A stretch of DNA of 64,000 nt from DATDIC01 sp963777625 (GCA_963777625.1 CAVZRO010000017.1:1-64000), one strand, 5' to 3'. Positions 42,849 through 53,410 are shown, counted from the first letter of the stretch. Notes: generated by a model from the letters alone, not told the origin. Numbers and translations are program-made.

Positions 42849-45800
42849 ATGACCCGACCCGTGCAGAAGGCCACCGAGGGGCCGGAAAACAACGGTCCTC
42901 CCGAACTGCATTCACCGGGCGAAGTTTGCCTGCAGTGTGGGAACACGAACCGCGGTTCCGCTCGGTTCTGCGACGGGTGCGGCTTTCCCCTGCACTCGCC
43001 AGCGGCGACCGGTCCGCAGCCGTTGCTCAATGGCGAGGTAAAACACCTCACGGTGTTGTTCGCCGATGTCGTGGGATCGAGTGAAAAGGTGGCCGGCCGT
43101 TCGCCCGACGAAGCACACGCGATCCTGGCACCTGCCGTGGATGCGATGATTGAATCCGTTCGGGCGTTCGACGGCACCGTCAACCGCGAGCTTGGCGATG
43201 GGATCATGGCGCTGTTCGGTGCTCCTTTTAGCCAGGAAGACCATGCGGTGCGTGCGTGCTGCGCCGCGCTTCGCATGCACGAGACCGCGGCGGCGCTGCA
43301 TCCTGCTTTCCGACTGCGCGTTGGGATCGCGTCCGGACCGGTACTGCTCGGCACGCTCGGAACTGTCGTGCCGGGAACATATCTGGCATTCGGCCCCACC
43401 CTGCACGTTGCCGCGCGGCTTCAGGCACTCGCGCGTCCGGGCGCGACGCTTTGCGCTGGTAGCACGCGGGAACTTGCCGGACCGACCGTTTTTCTCGTCA
43501 CATTAGGGCCGCAGGCGCTGCGCGGCCTGGGCGTCGAGCAGAACGTGTTCGAATTGACCGGCGTTCGCCAGGGCGATTTGCGCTTCAATCAGTCGGTCGC
43601 GCGTGGACTGAGCCCTCTTGTCGGGCGGGAGCATGAGCTGGGTGCGCTTGCCGAGTTCGCGCGCACAGTGCGCACGGGCACCCCGGTCGCTGTCACGATC
43701 ACGGCTGAAGCGGGTTCGGGGAAATCCCGACTTGCCTGGGAATTCGCCCGGCTGCTCCAGACCGAAGGCTGGGAGGTCATCCGGGTCGAGGCCCTGTCTT
43801 ACGGACGTGACGCGCCGTATCAGCTAATCGCCGGGCTGCTGCGATCTTGTCTCGATATCGGCTTGCTTGACGATCCGTATAAATCGGCCGGTCGGGTGAG
43901 GGCCCGGCTCGCGGGATCAGAGGGTTCTGCGATCTCGGCGGCGGCCCTTCTTTCAACATTGGGGCTGCCATTGGGGAAAGAGGCGGCGACGTGGGAGCGT
44001 CTCGACCGCCTGAGCAAGCGTGACGCCTTGCGCACTAGCATAAGCGCGCTGATCGGCATGGTGGCGCAGGGCCGCCCGACGCTGTTGCTGGTCGAGGATC
44101 TTCAGTGGGCCGACGAGGAAAGCGTTCAATTGCTGGATTCCCTGCCGGCGGCCGATTGCCGGCTGTTCTTGCTGTGTACCCAGAGACCTGACTTCGATCC
44201 AGGTTGGTCGAAGCTTCTCCCCAGTGGGCTGGTGCTGCGGCCGCTTTCGCATGAAAGCATGTTGGAGCTCGTCGAGAAGGCGTTTCCTGCCATTACCAGC
44301 AGCGCGCTCCGCCAACAGCTTATCGATCGCGCCGCCGGCAATCCGTTCTTTCTTGAGGAGCTCGCGCGCGACGCACTGGATTCAAACACCGTCGCGGATC
44401 CCGGTCAGGACCTGCAACCGATCCGAATTCCGCCCACCATTCAATCAGTTGTTGCCGCCCGTATCGACCGTCTTCCTGTCGAGCACAAGGCGTTACTGAT
44501 CACCGCCTCGGCGTTCGGCAATCGCTTGCCACTGAAAGCATTGCGCCGGCTGTTCGCGGACCGGCCGGAGACGAGCTTCCAGGCTTGTCTGGACGCGTTG
44601 GGCGAAGCCGAGATGCTTCGTTTGTTCCAGGGGAACCCGGATATCCATTTCTCGCACGCGCTCGTTCAGGAGGTCGCTTACGCAGCGCTACCGCGGGTTC
44701 AGCGGATCGATTTGCACAAGAAAATCGTGTCGACGCTGAAGGAGATCGACCCGGATAATCACTCCGAGCACGTCGAAACGCTGGTCTATCACGCCGCCCG
44801 GGGTGAGGTCTGGGACGAACTTGTCAGCGCCGCGCGCGTGGCTGGGGGGCGCGCCCTCAGTCGATCGGCATATGTCGCTGCGGGACGCTTCCTCCGGCAA
44901 GCGATCGAGGCATGCGAACATCTTCCGCGCTCGGATGATCTGCTGGCGACCGAGATCGACTTGCGCTTCGAACTTCGCACGGCTCTGTTCCCGACCGCCG
45001 CCGAGCAAAGCCTGGAGAACTCCACGCAAGCTGAACTGCTCGCGCGCCGGCTGTCTGACCGGCGCAGGCTGGGGTGGGCGACTGCCTATGTTGCGCGCGA
45101 TCTGCAACTGGTTGGTCGACCGAAGGCTTCGATGGAGATGGCGGCGCGCGCACTCGAGTTCGCCGCGGGCGATGAAGAACTGACGATCACTGCACGGTAT
45201 TTTGCCGCGCAGGCCGGTTATTCGACGGGCGAGTACGGCATGGTGGTCACGACCTTGCGCGAGCTGGTCGCCAGGCTGGAACGCGGTGACCTCGGAGCCT
45301 GCATCGGGACGCCGGGCCCCTCCGTCATCTTCTACCGGATTTGGCTGATCTGGGCGCTCGCGCGCATGGGCCGGATCGCGGAGGCTGAAGCCACTGCGGG
45401 CGAAATACGCAGCCTGGCTGACAAATCGGGCCTGCCGCTGTGTCGCACCCTCGCGCATCTGAGTGAGGGCTATGCACTTGCCTTTGCCGGCCGGCTTGCA
45501 GAGGCGGAGGCGACGCTTCGCGTCAGTCTCGCGCTATGTTGGCAGGGCGAGTTCTTTGCCTGGTCGACGAACATCCTGTCCTGCCTCGGCCACGTACTCT
45601 CCCGCCTGGGACGCCTTGAAGAGGCGGTGGATCTGCTGGAACAAGCCGTCGAACGCAGTCAGAAAAGCAGCATGCGCGTCAATCATGCCAACGAGCTTGC
45701 CTGGCTGGCGGAAGCGCACCAACTCGCCGGCCGCGCTGGTGAGGCGGCGCGGTGCGCAGAACACGGCGTTGAGATCGCCCGTGTTTACGAGGAGCGGGGC

Positions 45801-45995
45801 AATGAGGGACTGGCGGCCTTTGTGCTTGCCGAGGCTCTGGCCGATCTTGGATCCGTTGCGGCCAGCAAGGCGCAATACGAGGAGGCGGCCCGCCTGGCCG
45901 ACGAAGTCGGTGCGGCGTTGCTGGCACAGGAATGCCGTGCCAAACTTACCACCCTGAATAATGCAGCCGATCCGTTGGCGAAAGACAGATTGTAG
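42849..45995 (+). CDS. Zinc-ribbon / class III cyclase-like / AAA ATPase / TPR protein
   Basis: Large regulator-like protein of 1,048 residues. Domains in order: zinc ribbon (CLQC at 27-30, CDGC at 41-44); class III nucleotide cyclase-like domain at about 65-195 with both metal Asp residues (FADVVGSS D73, LGDGIMALFG D117); AAA/STAND-type ATPase with Walker A AEAGSGKS (286-293) and Walker B LLLVEDLQWADE near 415; then helical TPR-like repeats to the end. The cyclase domain has Pro183 where the base-recognising Asp is usual and His186 where the transition-state Asn is usual (FGPTLHVAAR), while the Arg190 is kept, so cyclase activity is doubtful. Start ATG 42849; it overlaps nothing. Confidence 0.88.
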   Translation: MTRPVQKATEGPENNGPPELHSPGEVCLQCGNTNRGSARFCDGCGFPLHSPAATGPQPLLNGEVKHLTVLFADVVGSSEKVAGRSPDEAHAILAPAVDAMIESVRAFDGTVNRELGDGIMALFGAPFSQEDHAVRACCAALRMHETAAALHPAFRLRVGIASGPVLLGTLGTVVPGTYLAFGPTLHVAARLQALARPGATLCAGSTRELAGPTVFLVTLGPQALRGLGVEQNVFELTGVRQGDLRFNQSVARGLSPLVGREHELGALAEFARTVRTGTPVAVTITAEAGSGKSRLAWEFARLLQTEGWEVIRVEALSYGRDAPYQLIAGLLRSCLDIGLLDDPYKSAGRVRARLAGSEGSAISAAALLSTLGLPLGKEAATWERLDRLSKRDALRTSISALIGMVAQGRPTLLLVEDLQWADEESVQLLDSLPAADCRLFLLCTQRPDFDPGWSKLLPSGLVLRPLSHESMLELVEKAFPAITSSALRQQLIDRAAGNPFFLEELARDALDSNTVADPGQDLQPIRIPPTIQSVVAARIDRLPVEHKALLITASAFGNRLPLKALRRLFADRPETSFQACLDALGEAEMLRLFQGNPDIHFSHALVQEVAYAALPRVQRIDLHKKIVSTLKEIDPDNHSEHVETLVYHAARGEVWDELVSAARVAGGRALSRSAYVAAGRFLRQAIEACEHLPRSDDLLATEIDLRFELRTALFPTAAEQSLENSTQAELLARRLSDRRRLGWATAYVARDLQLVGRPKASMEMAARALEFAAGDEELTITARYFAAQAGYSTGEYGMVVTTLRELVARLERGDLGACIGTPGPSVIFYRIWLIWALARMGRIAEAEATAGEIRSLADKSGLPLCRTLAHLSEGYALAFAGRLAEAEATLRVSLALCWQGEFFAWSTNILSCLGHVLSRLGRLEEAVDLLEQAVERSQKSSMRVNHANELAWLAEAHQLAGRAGEAARCAEHGVEIARVYEERGNEGLAAFVLAEALADLGSVAASKAQYEEAARLADEVGAALLAQECRAKLTTLNNAADPLAKDRL

Positions 45996-46006
45996 AGAAT
46001 TGCGAC

Positions 46007-46456
46007 GTGAGCGATCCTGAAGAGATCAACAACTGGCGGCGGCTGGATGAACGCGTTACCACGTCGGGTCAGCCGACGACCGAGCAGTTCGCCGCGATAG
46101 CCCGTCTCGGTGTGCGACACGTGATCAATCTCGGTTTGCACACCCACGAACGCGCGCTTCCAGACGAGCGCGCCGATGTCGAGCGTCTGGGGATGACGTA
46201 TATTCACATCCCGGTTGATTTTGGTGCGCCGACTGAAGCCGATTTCGCTGCATTCTGCTCCGCGTTTGAGGCTACGGCGGAGGCGAAGGTGCACGTTCAC
46301 TGCATCTTCAACTGGCGCGTTTCCGCGTTCTTTTACCGTTACCGCCGCGATGTACTCCGGATGGACGAGAATTCGGCGCGCGCCGATATGGACCCTATAT
46401 GGGAGCCGACCGGAGTGTGGGCGGATTTCATCGCGCCGGGGTGGGATGCTACGTAG
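46007..46456 (+). CDS. Protein tyrosine phosphatase-like family protein
   Basis: Protein of 149 residues with a compact phosphatase-like fold. It begins at a GTG 11 bp after the cyclase-like gene. The N-terminal INNWRRLDERVTTSGQPT is characteristic of a family related to the beta-lactamase hydrolase-like phosphatases (DUF442-type). The putative active loop is VHVHCIFNWRVSAFFY (H98, C99, R104): a Cys-x4-Arg rather than the classical Cys-x5-Arg. Classical phosphatase activity is therefore uncertain. Its right end touches an R1 repeat. Confidence 0.75.
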   Translation: MSDPEEINNWRRLDERVTTSGQPTTEQFAAIARLGVRHVINLGLHTHERALPDERADVERLGMTYIHIPVDFGAPTEADFAAFCSAFEATAEAKVHVHCIFNWRVSAFFYRYRRDVLRMDENSARADMDPIWEPTGVWADFIAPGWDAT

Positions 46457-46616
46457 TTACACCAGACCGCATCGAGGGTGACCCATCCTGCCGGTGTGTT
46501 GCCCGGAGCAACGTGAAGCGAATGAGCGGCGCGGTGGGCGACAAGTCATGGATGGCCGGGCCAAGCCAGGACAAGCCCGGCCATGACGGGAGGGGCGCGG
46601 GCATGACGGATCTGCG
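46456..46616 (+). repeat. Dispersed repeat R1, copy 4
   Basis: ACACCAGACCGCATCGAGGG at the left, core AACGTGAAGCGAATGAGCGG, hairpin GGCCGGGCCAAGCC...CCCGGCC, right end with GGGCATGACGG. It begins at the phosphatase-like stop codon. Confidence 0.7.
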
Positions 46617-46634
46617 GCATGCATGATCATAGCC

Positions 46635-48357
46635 TCAGTAGAGCGGCGGTGCGCCTAGATCGAAGTAAACCCAATACGGCCAGAAGCCGGGGAAGCGATA
46701 CAGCGGCTCCAACCAGCGGCGGTGCCGCTCCGGCGCGGTATCGACGAGGTTGAAGCGCAGCGGCACCGAATCGCAGACGAGACGGCTCTCCAGCCGCGCG
46801 CCCGGTTCCAGCGCGAACGGACGGCGGCAGCAGGCTTCGTCCTGCGCGAGCACCACGGGGCCATAGAGGATGGCGACGCGGTCGGGATGCTGGCGGTCCA
46901 CTGGAAGGGTGCGCAGCGCCATCGGCAGCCGCAGGGTGATCTCGTCCCCGTCTGCCACGTGCGTTCGATGCGGGCCCAGGTGCCGGGTGTCGCGGCCACG
47001 GCCGCTGGCGTTGCCGTTCACGGCGATCGACATTCCCGCACACCAGCCGGGCACGCGGAAACGCAGCGCGAAGGTCGCAGGCTGATCCATCGTCAGACGG
47101 ATATTGCTGATCTCGGATTCCGGGAAATCCGTCTCCTGCCGCAGCGTCACGCCGTGCCAGCGCAGCTTCGGATGATGCATAAAGGTTGACGCTGATGCCG
47201 GCTTCATCGTGGAAATAGATGATGTTGTGGTAATCAGCGACGGTCTGAATATAGGTGCCGGAACAGCAAGGCCATTCGTGCCAGTAATACTGCTTCAGGC
47301 CGGAGGAGATGCGGTAGTCGCCGTAATAATACGTGCGTCCGTCAGGTTCGGTGGGAAGCGCTGCGCCGATGGCGTTGTAAAGCGTGGTCTCGATCCAGTC
47401 GCCGTAGCGCGCCTCGCCGGTGAAGCCGATCAGGTAGCGTGATAGCTTCGTTGCCGGCCCAGGTGCCGCAGGGAATTTCGGCGTGGCCGGCGTAAAGATC
47501 GAGCGAACGGCCGAGGCTGCCATCGGGCGGCATCAACCGCTCGTCGGGTCCGAAGCCGCCGGTGGCGTAACACTGGGTGCGCTGGATGAAGTCATATGCG
47601 TTGATGCAGATGCGCAGGTAGCGCGTCGTCGCCGGTGACGGCGTAGGCCATGGCGGCGCTGTTGAACGAGTTGACGTGGCTGTAGGCGTGCACGGGGATG
47701 ACCTCGTTCGGCTCGGAGGTCGCGGCGAACAGCGCCCAGTAGTCGTGGTACAGCCACTCGTCGGCGAATTGCCTGTACAGCTCGCGGCCGGTCAGCAGAT
47801 ACGCGCGATACAGGTTCTCCGGCAGCGTGTACCACTCGCGCGTGCCGCGGTCGGCGCCGCCCTGGAAACGATGGTTGGTCGGCGCGCGCGCGCGTGCGGT
47901 CGAAGTGTTTCGCCGGCCGCGACGGTCGCGCGCTCCAGCAGCGGCAGCGCCGCATCGACGCCGCCGAACTGATACAGATCGACCAGGCCGCAGACGAGCT
48001 TTTCGAACTCGTAGGAGCGCATGCCGGAATCGCCGTCCGGCGGGCAGCGTCTTCGCCCAACCTTCCATCAGCAGCACGGCTTTCTCGATCAGCGCGCCAT
48101 CGCCGAGGCCGCGGCCCATGCGCACCATGCCGCTCAGCAATTGGCCGAAGATCACGCCCGAGGTGTCCTTGCACCAGCCGCGCATGCCGTTGCCGGGTGC
48201 CGGCAGGCCAGCGTTGCGGCGGAAGCCTTGCAGGATGTCGTCGTTGGGGATCGCGCCGTAGATCGCGCGCGCGTTCTCGACCTGGTCGAGCATGCGTCCG
48301 GGCAGCAGGCGGACGCCGTCGTAGTCGAATGGGATGCAGCATGGTCCTGTCGTTCAT
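46635..48357 (-). pseudogene. GH127-type glycoside hydrolase (beta-L-arabinofuranosidase family), multiple frameshifts
   Basis: Pieces in several frames together give a DUF1680/GH127 protein. N-terminal piece: VENARAIYGAIPNDDILQGF and GWCKDTSGVIFGQLLSGMVR (48.1-48.3 kb). Middle: GRELYRQFADEWLYHDYW. Catalytic part: AEIPCGTWAGNE and WPCCSGTYIQTVADYHNIIY, which hold the Glu/Cys and Cys-Cys of the zinc-cysteine site known from HypBA1-like enzymes. C-terminal piece: LRFRVPGWCAGMSIAVNG to the stop at 46635. At least four frame changes separate them. It follows the LIV operon, and the start is an ATG near 48357 (or 48342). Decay or poor base quality are both possible. Confidence 0.75.
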
Positions 48358-49114
48358 GGGCGCTGTTCGCCTCCGATTTGGGCAGGCTGACTGCAGTCCG
48401 GCGCGCACACCGAGATAGAGCCGCACCACCTCGGGGTCCTGCAAGAGCGTCCTGCGCCGGACCTTCCAGCCGGTTGCGTCCCTGCTCCAGCACGTATCCG
48501 TAATCTGCGATGGCGAGACATTGGCGCGCGCGCTGTTCCACCATCAGCACGGAGACACCGAGGCGTTGATGGTGCGCACAATCGCGAACACCTCGTCCTG
48601 CACGCGCGGCGCGAGGCCGGCGGAGGGTTCGTCGAGAATGAGAAGGCGCGGATCCGACATCAGCGCGCGCCCGACCGCGAGCATCTGCCGTTGCCCGCCC
48701 GAAAGTGTCGCGGCCCGGCGCGAGAGCAGACCCCGCAAGGCTGGGCAGCGCCGCCAGCACGACATCCAGCCGCTCGCGCAGGCGATGCCGGTTGAGGATG
48801 GCGCCGACTTCGAGATTCTCCAACACGGAGAGATCGGGGAATACGTTGGCAAGCTGCGGCACCATGTTCGCGCCGAGCGCGGTGATGCGGTGCGGGCGCA
48901 GCCCGCAAGCTCGTTGTCCCGCCGAGCGAAACGGCGCCGGCGCGGATGGGGATCAGGCCATAGATCGCCTTGAGCAGCGTCGATTTGCCGGAGCCGTTCG
49001 GGCCGATGATGGCGACGATCCTGCCCTCGGTACCGCGATGGAGACGCCATGCAGGATGTCCTCGTCGCCGTAGCCGGCGCGCAGTCGCGAACGATCCAGA
49101 ATCGGATCGCTCAT
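48354..49114 (-). pseudogene. livF: LIV-type ABC transporter ATP-binding protein LivF, frameshifted
   Basis: ATPase of a branched-chain amino acid-type importer. The start MSDPILDRSRLRAGYGDEDI is at 49114; frame changes follow within 80 bp. Recognisable pieces in other frames: PQLANVFPDLSVLENLEVGA, LSGGQRQMLAVGRALMSDPR, LILDEPSAGLAPRVQDEV and VLMVEQRARQCLAIADYGYV, ending with DPEVVRLYLG. The order is that of LivF. The gene overlaps livG by 4 bp at its start and the GH127 gene at its end, so the 3' boundary is approximate. Confidence 0.8.
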
Positions 49115-49874
49115 GCGGCGCGACCGAGATAGGCTTCGATCACGCGCTCATCGCGCTGCACCGCTTGCGGCGTCCCTTCGGCGATGACGCGTCCCTCGTC
49201 CATGACGATGACGCGGTCGGAGACGGCCATCACCATGTCCATGTCATGCTCGATCAGGAACACGGTCACGCCGCGCTCGAGCGCGCAGCGCGCGGATGTG
49301 GTCCAGGAGCTGCGCGCCAGCACGGGCGCGATGCCGGCCATCGGTTCGTCGAGCAGGATCATGCGCGGCTCGGCCATCAGCGCGCGGCCGAGTTCCAGCA
49401 GCTTCCGCTGTCCGCCCGACAACGTGCCGGCATAGTCCGCGGCAAGATGATCGAGCCGCAGCAGCGCGAGCAGATCGGCGGCCTGCCGCCGCACCGTCCC
49501 GCTCGCGCTGTGCGACACGGCGGGGCGCGATCCAGCGCATGGCGAAGCGCTCGCCGGGCTGAGCGGGCGCGGCAAGCAGCAGGTTGTCGAGCACGCTGCA
49601 TGCGCGTCAGCACGCGCGGCGTCTGGAAGGTGCGCACCAGGCCGGCGCGCGCCACGGCGTCGCCGCGCAGTCCGTCGATGCGGCGTCCGGTGAAGCGGAT
49701 GCGCCCCGCGTGCGGGCGCAGAAAGCCCGAGACAAGATTGAACACCGTCGTCTTGCCGGCGCCGTTGGGGCCGATCAGCGCGGTGATCGTGCCCTCCGCG
49801 ACCGCGAAACTGACGCCATCAACCGCTGCGACGCCGCCGAAGGAACGGCGCAGGTCCTCGACCTCCAGCATCAT
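49111..49874 (-). pseudogene. livG: LIV-type ABC transporter ATP-binding protein LivG, frameshifted
   Basis: First 75 residues read cleanly from the ATG at 49874: LRRSFGGVAAVDGVSF, Walker A GPNGAGKTTVFNLVSGF, then RTFQTPRVLTRM. After about 49600 the frame changes; the C-terminal piece contains LSGGQRKLLELGRALMAEPR, ILLDEPMAGIAPVL and FLIEHDMDMVMAVSDRVIVM, typical of LivG, with another small shift inside (near 49300). The stop at 49111 overlaps the livF start. Confidence 0.82.
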
Positions 49875-50835
49875 TTCTCGAGCAGCAGTTCGCGGCGGTT
49901 GCCGAGGATGCCCTGCGGCCGGATCGCCATGAACAGCACCAGCAGCAGCCCGACCAGGAACAGGCGCAGGAACGCGCGCGCGCCGGAATCGATCAGCGAC
50001 AACGGGAAGAAATTGAGGAAGCGCGTGCCCGAATAGAGCAGGCTGAACAGCACCGCGCCGAGCGGGAATCGCCCAGATGCGGTTGGAGCCGCCGAGGATC
50101 AGGATCAGGTACGCGTAGAAGGTGAGCGTCGGCTGATAGTCGTCGGGGCTGAACACGCCGATCTGGCAGGCGAGCAGCTCGCCGGCGATGCCGCCGAGCA
50201 CCGCGCCGAGCACGAGCGCCTGCATCTTGAAGGCGAAGACGTTCTTGCCCGCGGCGGTGGCGGCGGCCTCGTCCTCGCGGATCGCTTTCAGCACGCGCCC
50301 CCAGGGCGAGCGCTCGAGGTCGCCGAGCGCGGCGATGGCGAGCACTGCCAAGATCCATACCAGCGCGGCGACTGTCGCATCGCGCGGGATCCTGACTGGG
50401 CGTCAGTCGAGTTGATGAAGGCGAGCCACGCGCCGTTGTACATCGCGACCTGCCCGGGACCGAGCATGCCGATGGAGCCGAGCGGCCCGCCGGTGAGGTC
50501 CGGCAGGTTCATGGCGAGATAGCGCACCACCTCGCTGGCGGCGACAGTGGCGATGGCGAGGTAGTCGGCGCGCAGGCGCAGCGAGGGGATGCCGACGATG
50601 AACGCCAGCAGCACGGCGGCCACGATGCCGCCGCCAGCGGCCAGCGAGCAGCGGCACATTCGAAGCGCACGACCAGGATCGCCATGGCGTAGGCGGCAAC
50701 AGCCATGAAGGCGACGTGGCCGAAATTCGGCAGGCCGGCGAGCGAGAACTGCGCATAGAGCCCGAGCGCCATGATCGCGTAGATGCCGGCGATGGCGGCG
50801 ACGAACAGCCAGAAGGCCGGATTGAAGATGTCCAT
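49871..50835 (-). pseudogene. livM: LIV-type ABC transporter permease LivM, frameshifted
   Basis: Start MDIFNPAFWLFVAAIAGIYA at 50835, overlapping the livH stop by one base. Continuing pieces: AQFSLAGLPNFGHVAFMAVA, then in other frames AFIVGIPSLRLRADYLAIAT, NLPDLTGGPLGSIGMLGPG, ALGDLERSPWGRVLKAIRED and the C-terminus FLRLFLVGLLLVLFMAIRPQ to the stop at 49871. Frame changes lie near 50655, 50405 and 50070. The order is that of LivM. Confidence 0.82.
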
Positions 50836-51724
50836 CAGAGCACGCGCGCGCGGCCGAACAGGCCCTGTGGGCGCCACAGCAGCAGGAGGATCAGCGCGAC
50901 GAAGGCGAGCACCGGCTTGTATTTCGCAGTCCAGCCCACCGGCAAATCCGCTCCACGTGGAAAGCTCCATCACCAGGCCGAGCACGATGCCGCCCACAAG
51001 GGCGCCATAGGCGCTGCCGATGCCGCCGAGAACAACTGTCGTGAAGATCATGAACAGGATCTGAAAGCCGAGATTCGGGTCGAACACGCCCTGCACCACC
51101 GCTGTCATGACACCGCCGAGACCCGCCAGTGCGCCGGCGAGCAGCCATACCTGCCGTCCAATGCGATCGACGTCGATGCCGGCCACGGCGGCAAGGTCGC
51201 GATTATCGGCGGTGGCGCGCATCGATTTACCCAATGGCGTGCGGGCAAGGATCAGCGTCAGCGACTGGTATCACAACGATGGCGATGGCGATCGCAACCG
51301 CCTGCCCCGGCGAGATGCGAATCAGGCCAAGGTCGTACACGACGGACTGGTCGAGCCGGTAGGCGTGCAACTCCGAGCCGGCGGTAAGGAAGACGAGATC
51401 GCGCAGCATCAGGGCGAGCCCCACCGTGATGAGCGAGGTCGCGACGAGCCCGCGCCCGCGCAACGGATGCAGCACCGCAAGATGCAGCACGAGCGCGAGC
51501 ACTGCCGTCGCGAGCATGGCCGCCAGCGCCGAGACGACGATGTTCTGGCCGAGCACGACGTTCACCAGCAGCCCGGTATAGGCGCCAAACGTCAGCAGTT
51601 CGCCGTGCGCGAAATTGGCGACGCGCTGGATTCCGAACACCAGCGTCGCGCCGACGCCGGTAAGGGCGAGGACGGTGCCGGTGATGAGGCCGTTCAGCAG
51701 GAGTTGGAGGAGCTGCTGCGTCAC
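50835..51724 (-). pseudogene. livH: LIV-type ABC transporter permease LivH, frameshifted
   Basis: Start MTQQLLQLLLNGLITGTVLA at 51724, followed by GVGATLVFGIQRVANFAHGE, the classic LivH N-terminus. Near 51270 the frame changes and GKSMRATADNRDLAAVAGID continues, with VVLGGIGSAYGALVGGIVLG. A second change near 50940 leads to the proper end KPVLAFVALILLLLWRPQGL and a TGA at 50835-50837 shared with the livM start. Confidence 0.82.
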
Positions 51725-51783
51725 GCGGCGGGCCCCCCTCCCCGGCCCGCTAGCTCGGGAGCAGAAGAAGAAGTGTGCGACAA

Positions 51784-53038
51784 CTACGGTGTGAACTTGA
51801 TCGTCTTCACCACCTTCGCGTTGCCATCCGGCATGTGCTGCCAGATATCGTAGGACGCCGCGCTGATGCGGCCGTTGTCGGCGAAATTGATCGGGCCGCT
51901 GGCGCCGTTGAAGTGGATTTTCTGGCCGGCGAGGATGGCCTTGATTGCCTGATCTAGCTGCGTGAAGTCGTAGTTGGTACCGGGATCGTTGGTCACCGAA
52001 CGGACATGCGCGGCAAGCTTCATCGGATCCGCTGACCCTGCCTCAAGCGCGGCAAGGAACGCGACGAAGGTGCTGTCGAACGATTCGGCAGAGGAAGGCC
52101 TGGAAGTTCACCCCCGGTTTGGCGTTTTTCTGGAACAGTGCCTTGAAGGCAGGGAACGATGTGCCGGAGGACGAATTCGCCTGGGTCGCGCGCATGCCCG
52201 GATAGTTCTTGCTGCCTCGCCCGGCGCAGTCGTTCAGCGTGTCGGACCCGAAGCTTTTTGCCGGGTCCCACTTGCCGGTGCGCGTCAGCGGCAATGCGAG
52301 CTTCTCGAACGTGTTGCAGAAATCGATGAACAGCCAGCCGTCGGGATTACCCTCGACCAGTTGCTGCGCTTCGCTGTCGAGCGTCGGCTGCTGCTGGTTG
52401 TAGACGATCAACTTTGGAATCGTGCCGCCGCCTTTGATCCAGGCATCCTTGAAGACGGCGGAGAGGTTTGCTCCATAAGCGTCGTTACGCGCGCCGACAT
52501 TGATCTTCGCGGTTTTGCCGAGCGCGTCGCCGATCACCTCGGCGAGCACGCGGCCTTGCAGATCGTCGGCGGCGACCGGCTGCCAAACCAGCGGCACTGG
52601 TCCCGTGTTCAGCTTGGTGAGCGCCGGGCTGGTGCCCCCGGTGAAGATCGGCACCTGGTTCGGGATGGTGACGGCGGTCGCGGCCGCGGTTGTCACCGAG
52701 CTATAGAAGTCGCCGATGATGACGCTGACGTGGTCGATCTGCACCAGCTTCTGTGCCGCTTCCACGCCGGCCTGCGGATTGCCCTGGCTGTCCTGCAAAT
52801 CCGCCAGCACCACGTGGATGGAATCCAGCCCCATCGATTTCAGCGTCTGCGCGATGGTCGCGATACCCAGCCGCGCCGCCTCGTTCCATCCCTGACCGCT
52901 CGGCGCAGGATCGCCGGTGAGCCCGGCGAGCACGCCATAGCGCAAGGTGAATGACGGTTGATCAGCGGCGGCGGGTGTAGCGAACGCCAGGATGCCTGCG
53001 GCGAGGAGCGCAACACATTTCGCGAAATGTCTGGGCAT
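51784..53038 (-). pseudogene. LIV-type ABC transporter substrate-binding protein, one frameshift
   Basis: Family Peripla_BP_6-type periplasmic protein, first gene of the liv operon. Signal peptide MPRHFAKCVALLAAGILAFA with cleavage near AAA-DQPSF. The body reads GVLAGLTGDPAPSGQGWNEA, then SVIIGDFYSSVTTAAATAVT and PIFTGGTSPALTKLN, as in Leu/Ile/Val-type binding proteins. After GVNFQAF near 52085 one extra base (T) shifts the frame; SAESFDSTFVAFLAALEAGS and the end to 51784 are in the other frame. About 417 residues when corrected. The ligand is not predicted; the segment IDHVSVIIGDF suggests a small organic acid or amide as easily as an amino acid. Confidence 0.85.
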
Positions 53039-53247
53039 TTGTTTCCTCCCTTGCCAGACAATATTGCCGGGGAGACGATCTCGTGCAAGCAGCGGCGGTG
53101 GGCGAACGCATCGCGGAACATCCTGGCAGGGACGACAGTCTGCGCAGGCGGGTTGAAGTGCGGCCCCTCGTGCGGAAGCCACGCTTCGACAAGCAGGGCC
53201 GCCTGCTCGCTTAGGCGCCAAAGTTCGAAGCGGGTCAGCAGCCTGGG

Positions 53248-53410
53248 ATAACCGCCGACACTCATCCTGCCGTTGTTGCCCGGAGCAACGTGAAGCGACG
53301 GAGCGGCGCGGTAGGCGACAAAGTCGTGGGTGGCCGGGACAAGCCCGGCCATGACGGGAAGGGGCCGGCCATGACGGAATGGGTCAGCATCAACGCGGGC
53401 TGGTATTAAA
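53248..53410 (+). repeat. Dispersed repeat R1, copy 5 (best right end)
   Basis: Core AACGTGAAGCGACGGAGCGG and hairpin GGCCGGGACAAGCCCGGCC, right end TCAACGCGGGCTGGTATTA at 53390-53408. That end is complementary to the left end of copy 3 at 17 of 19 positions. Confidence 0.75.

Noticed and set aside
46456..53410. CRISPR array suggested by recurring intergenic repeats
   Set aside because: Copies are far apart, about 160 bp long and imperfect, with no regular spacers and no cas genes.
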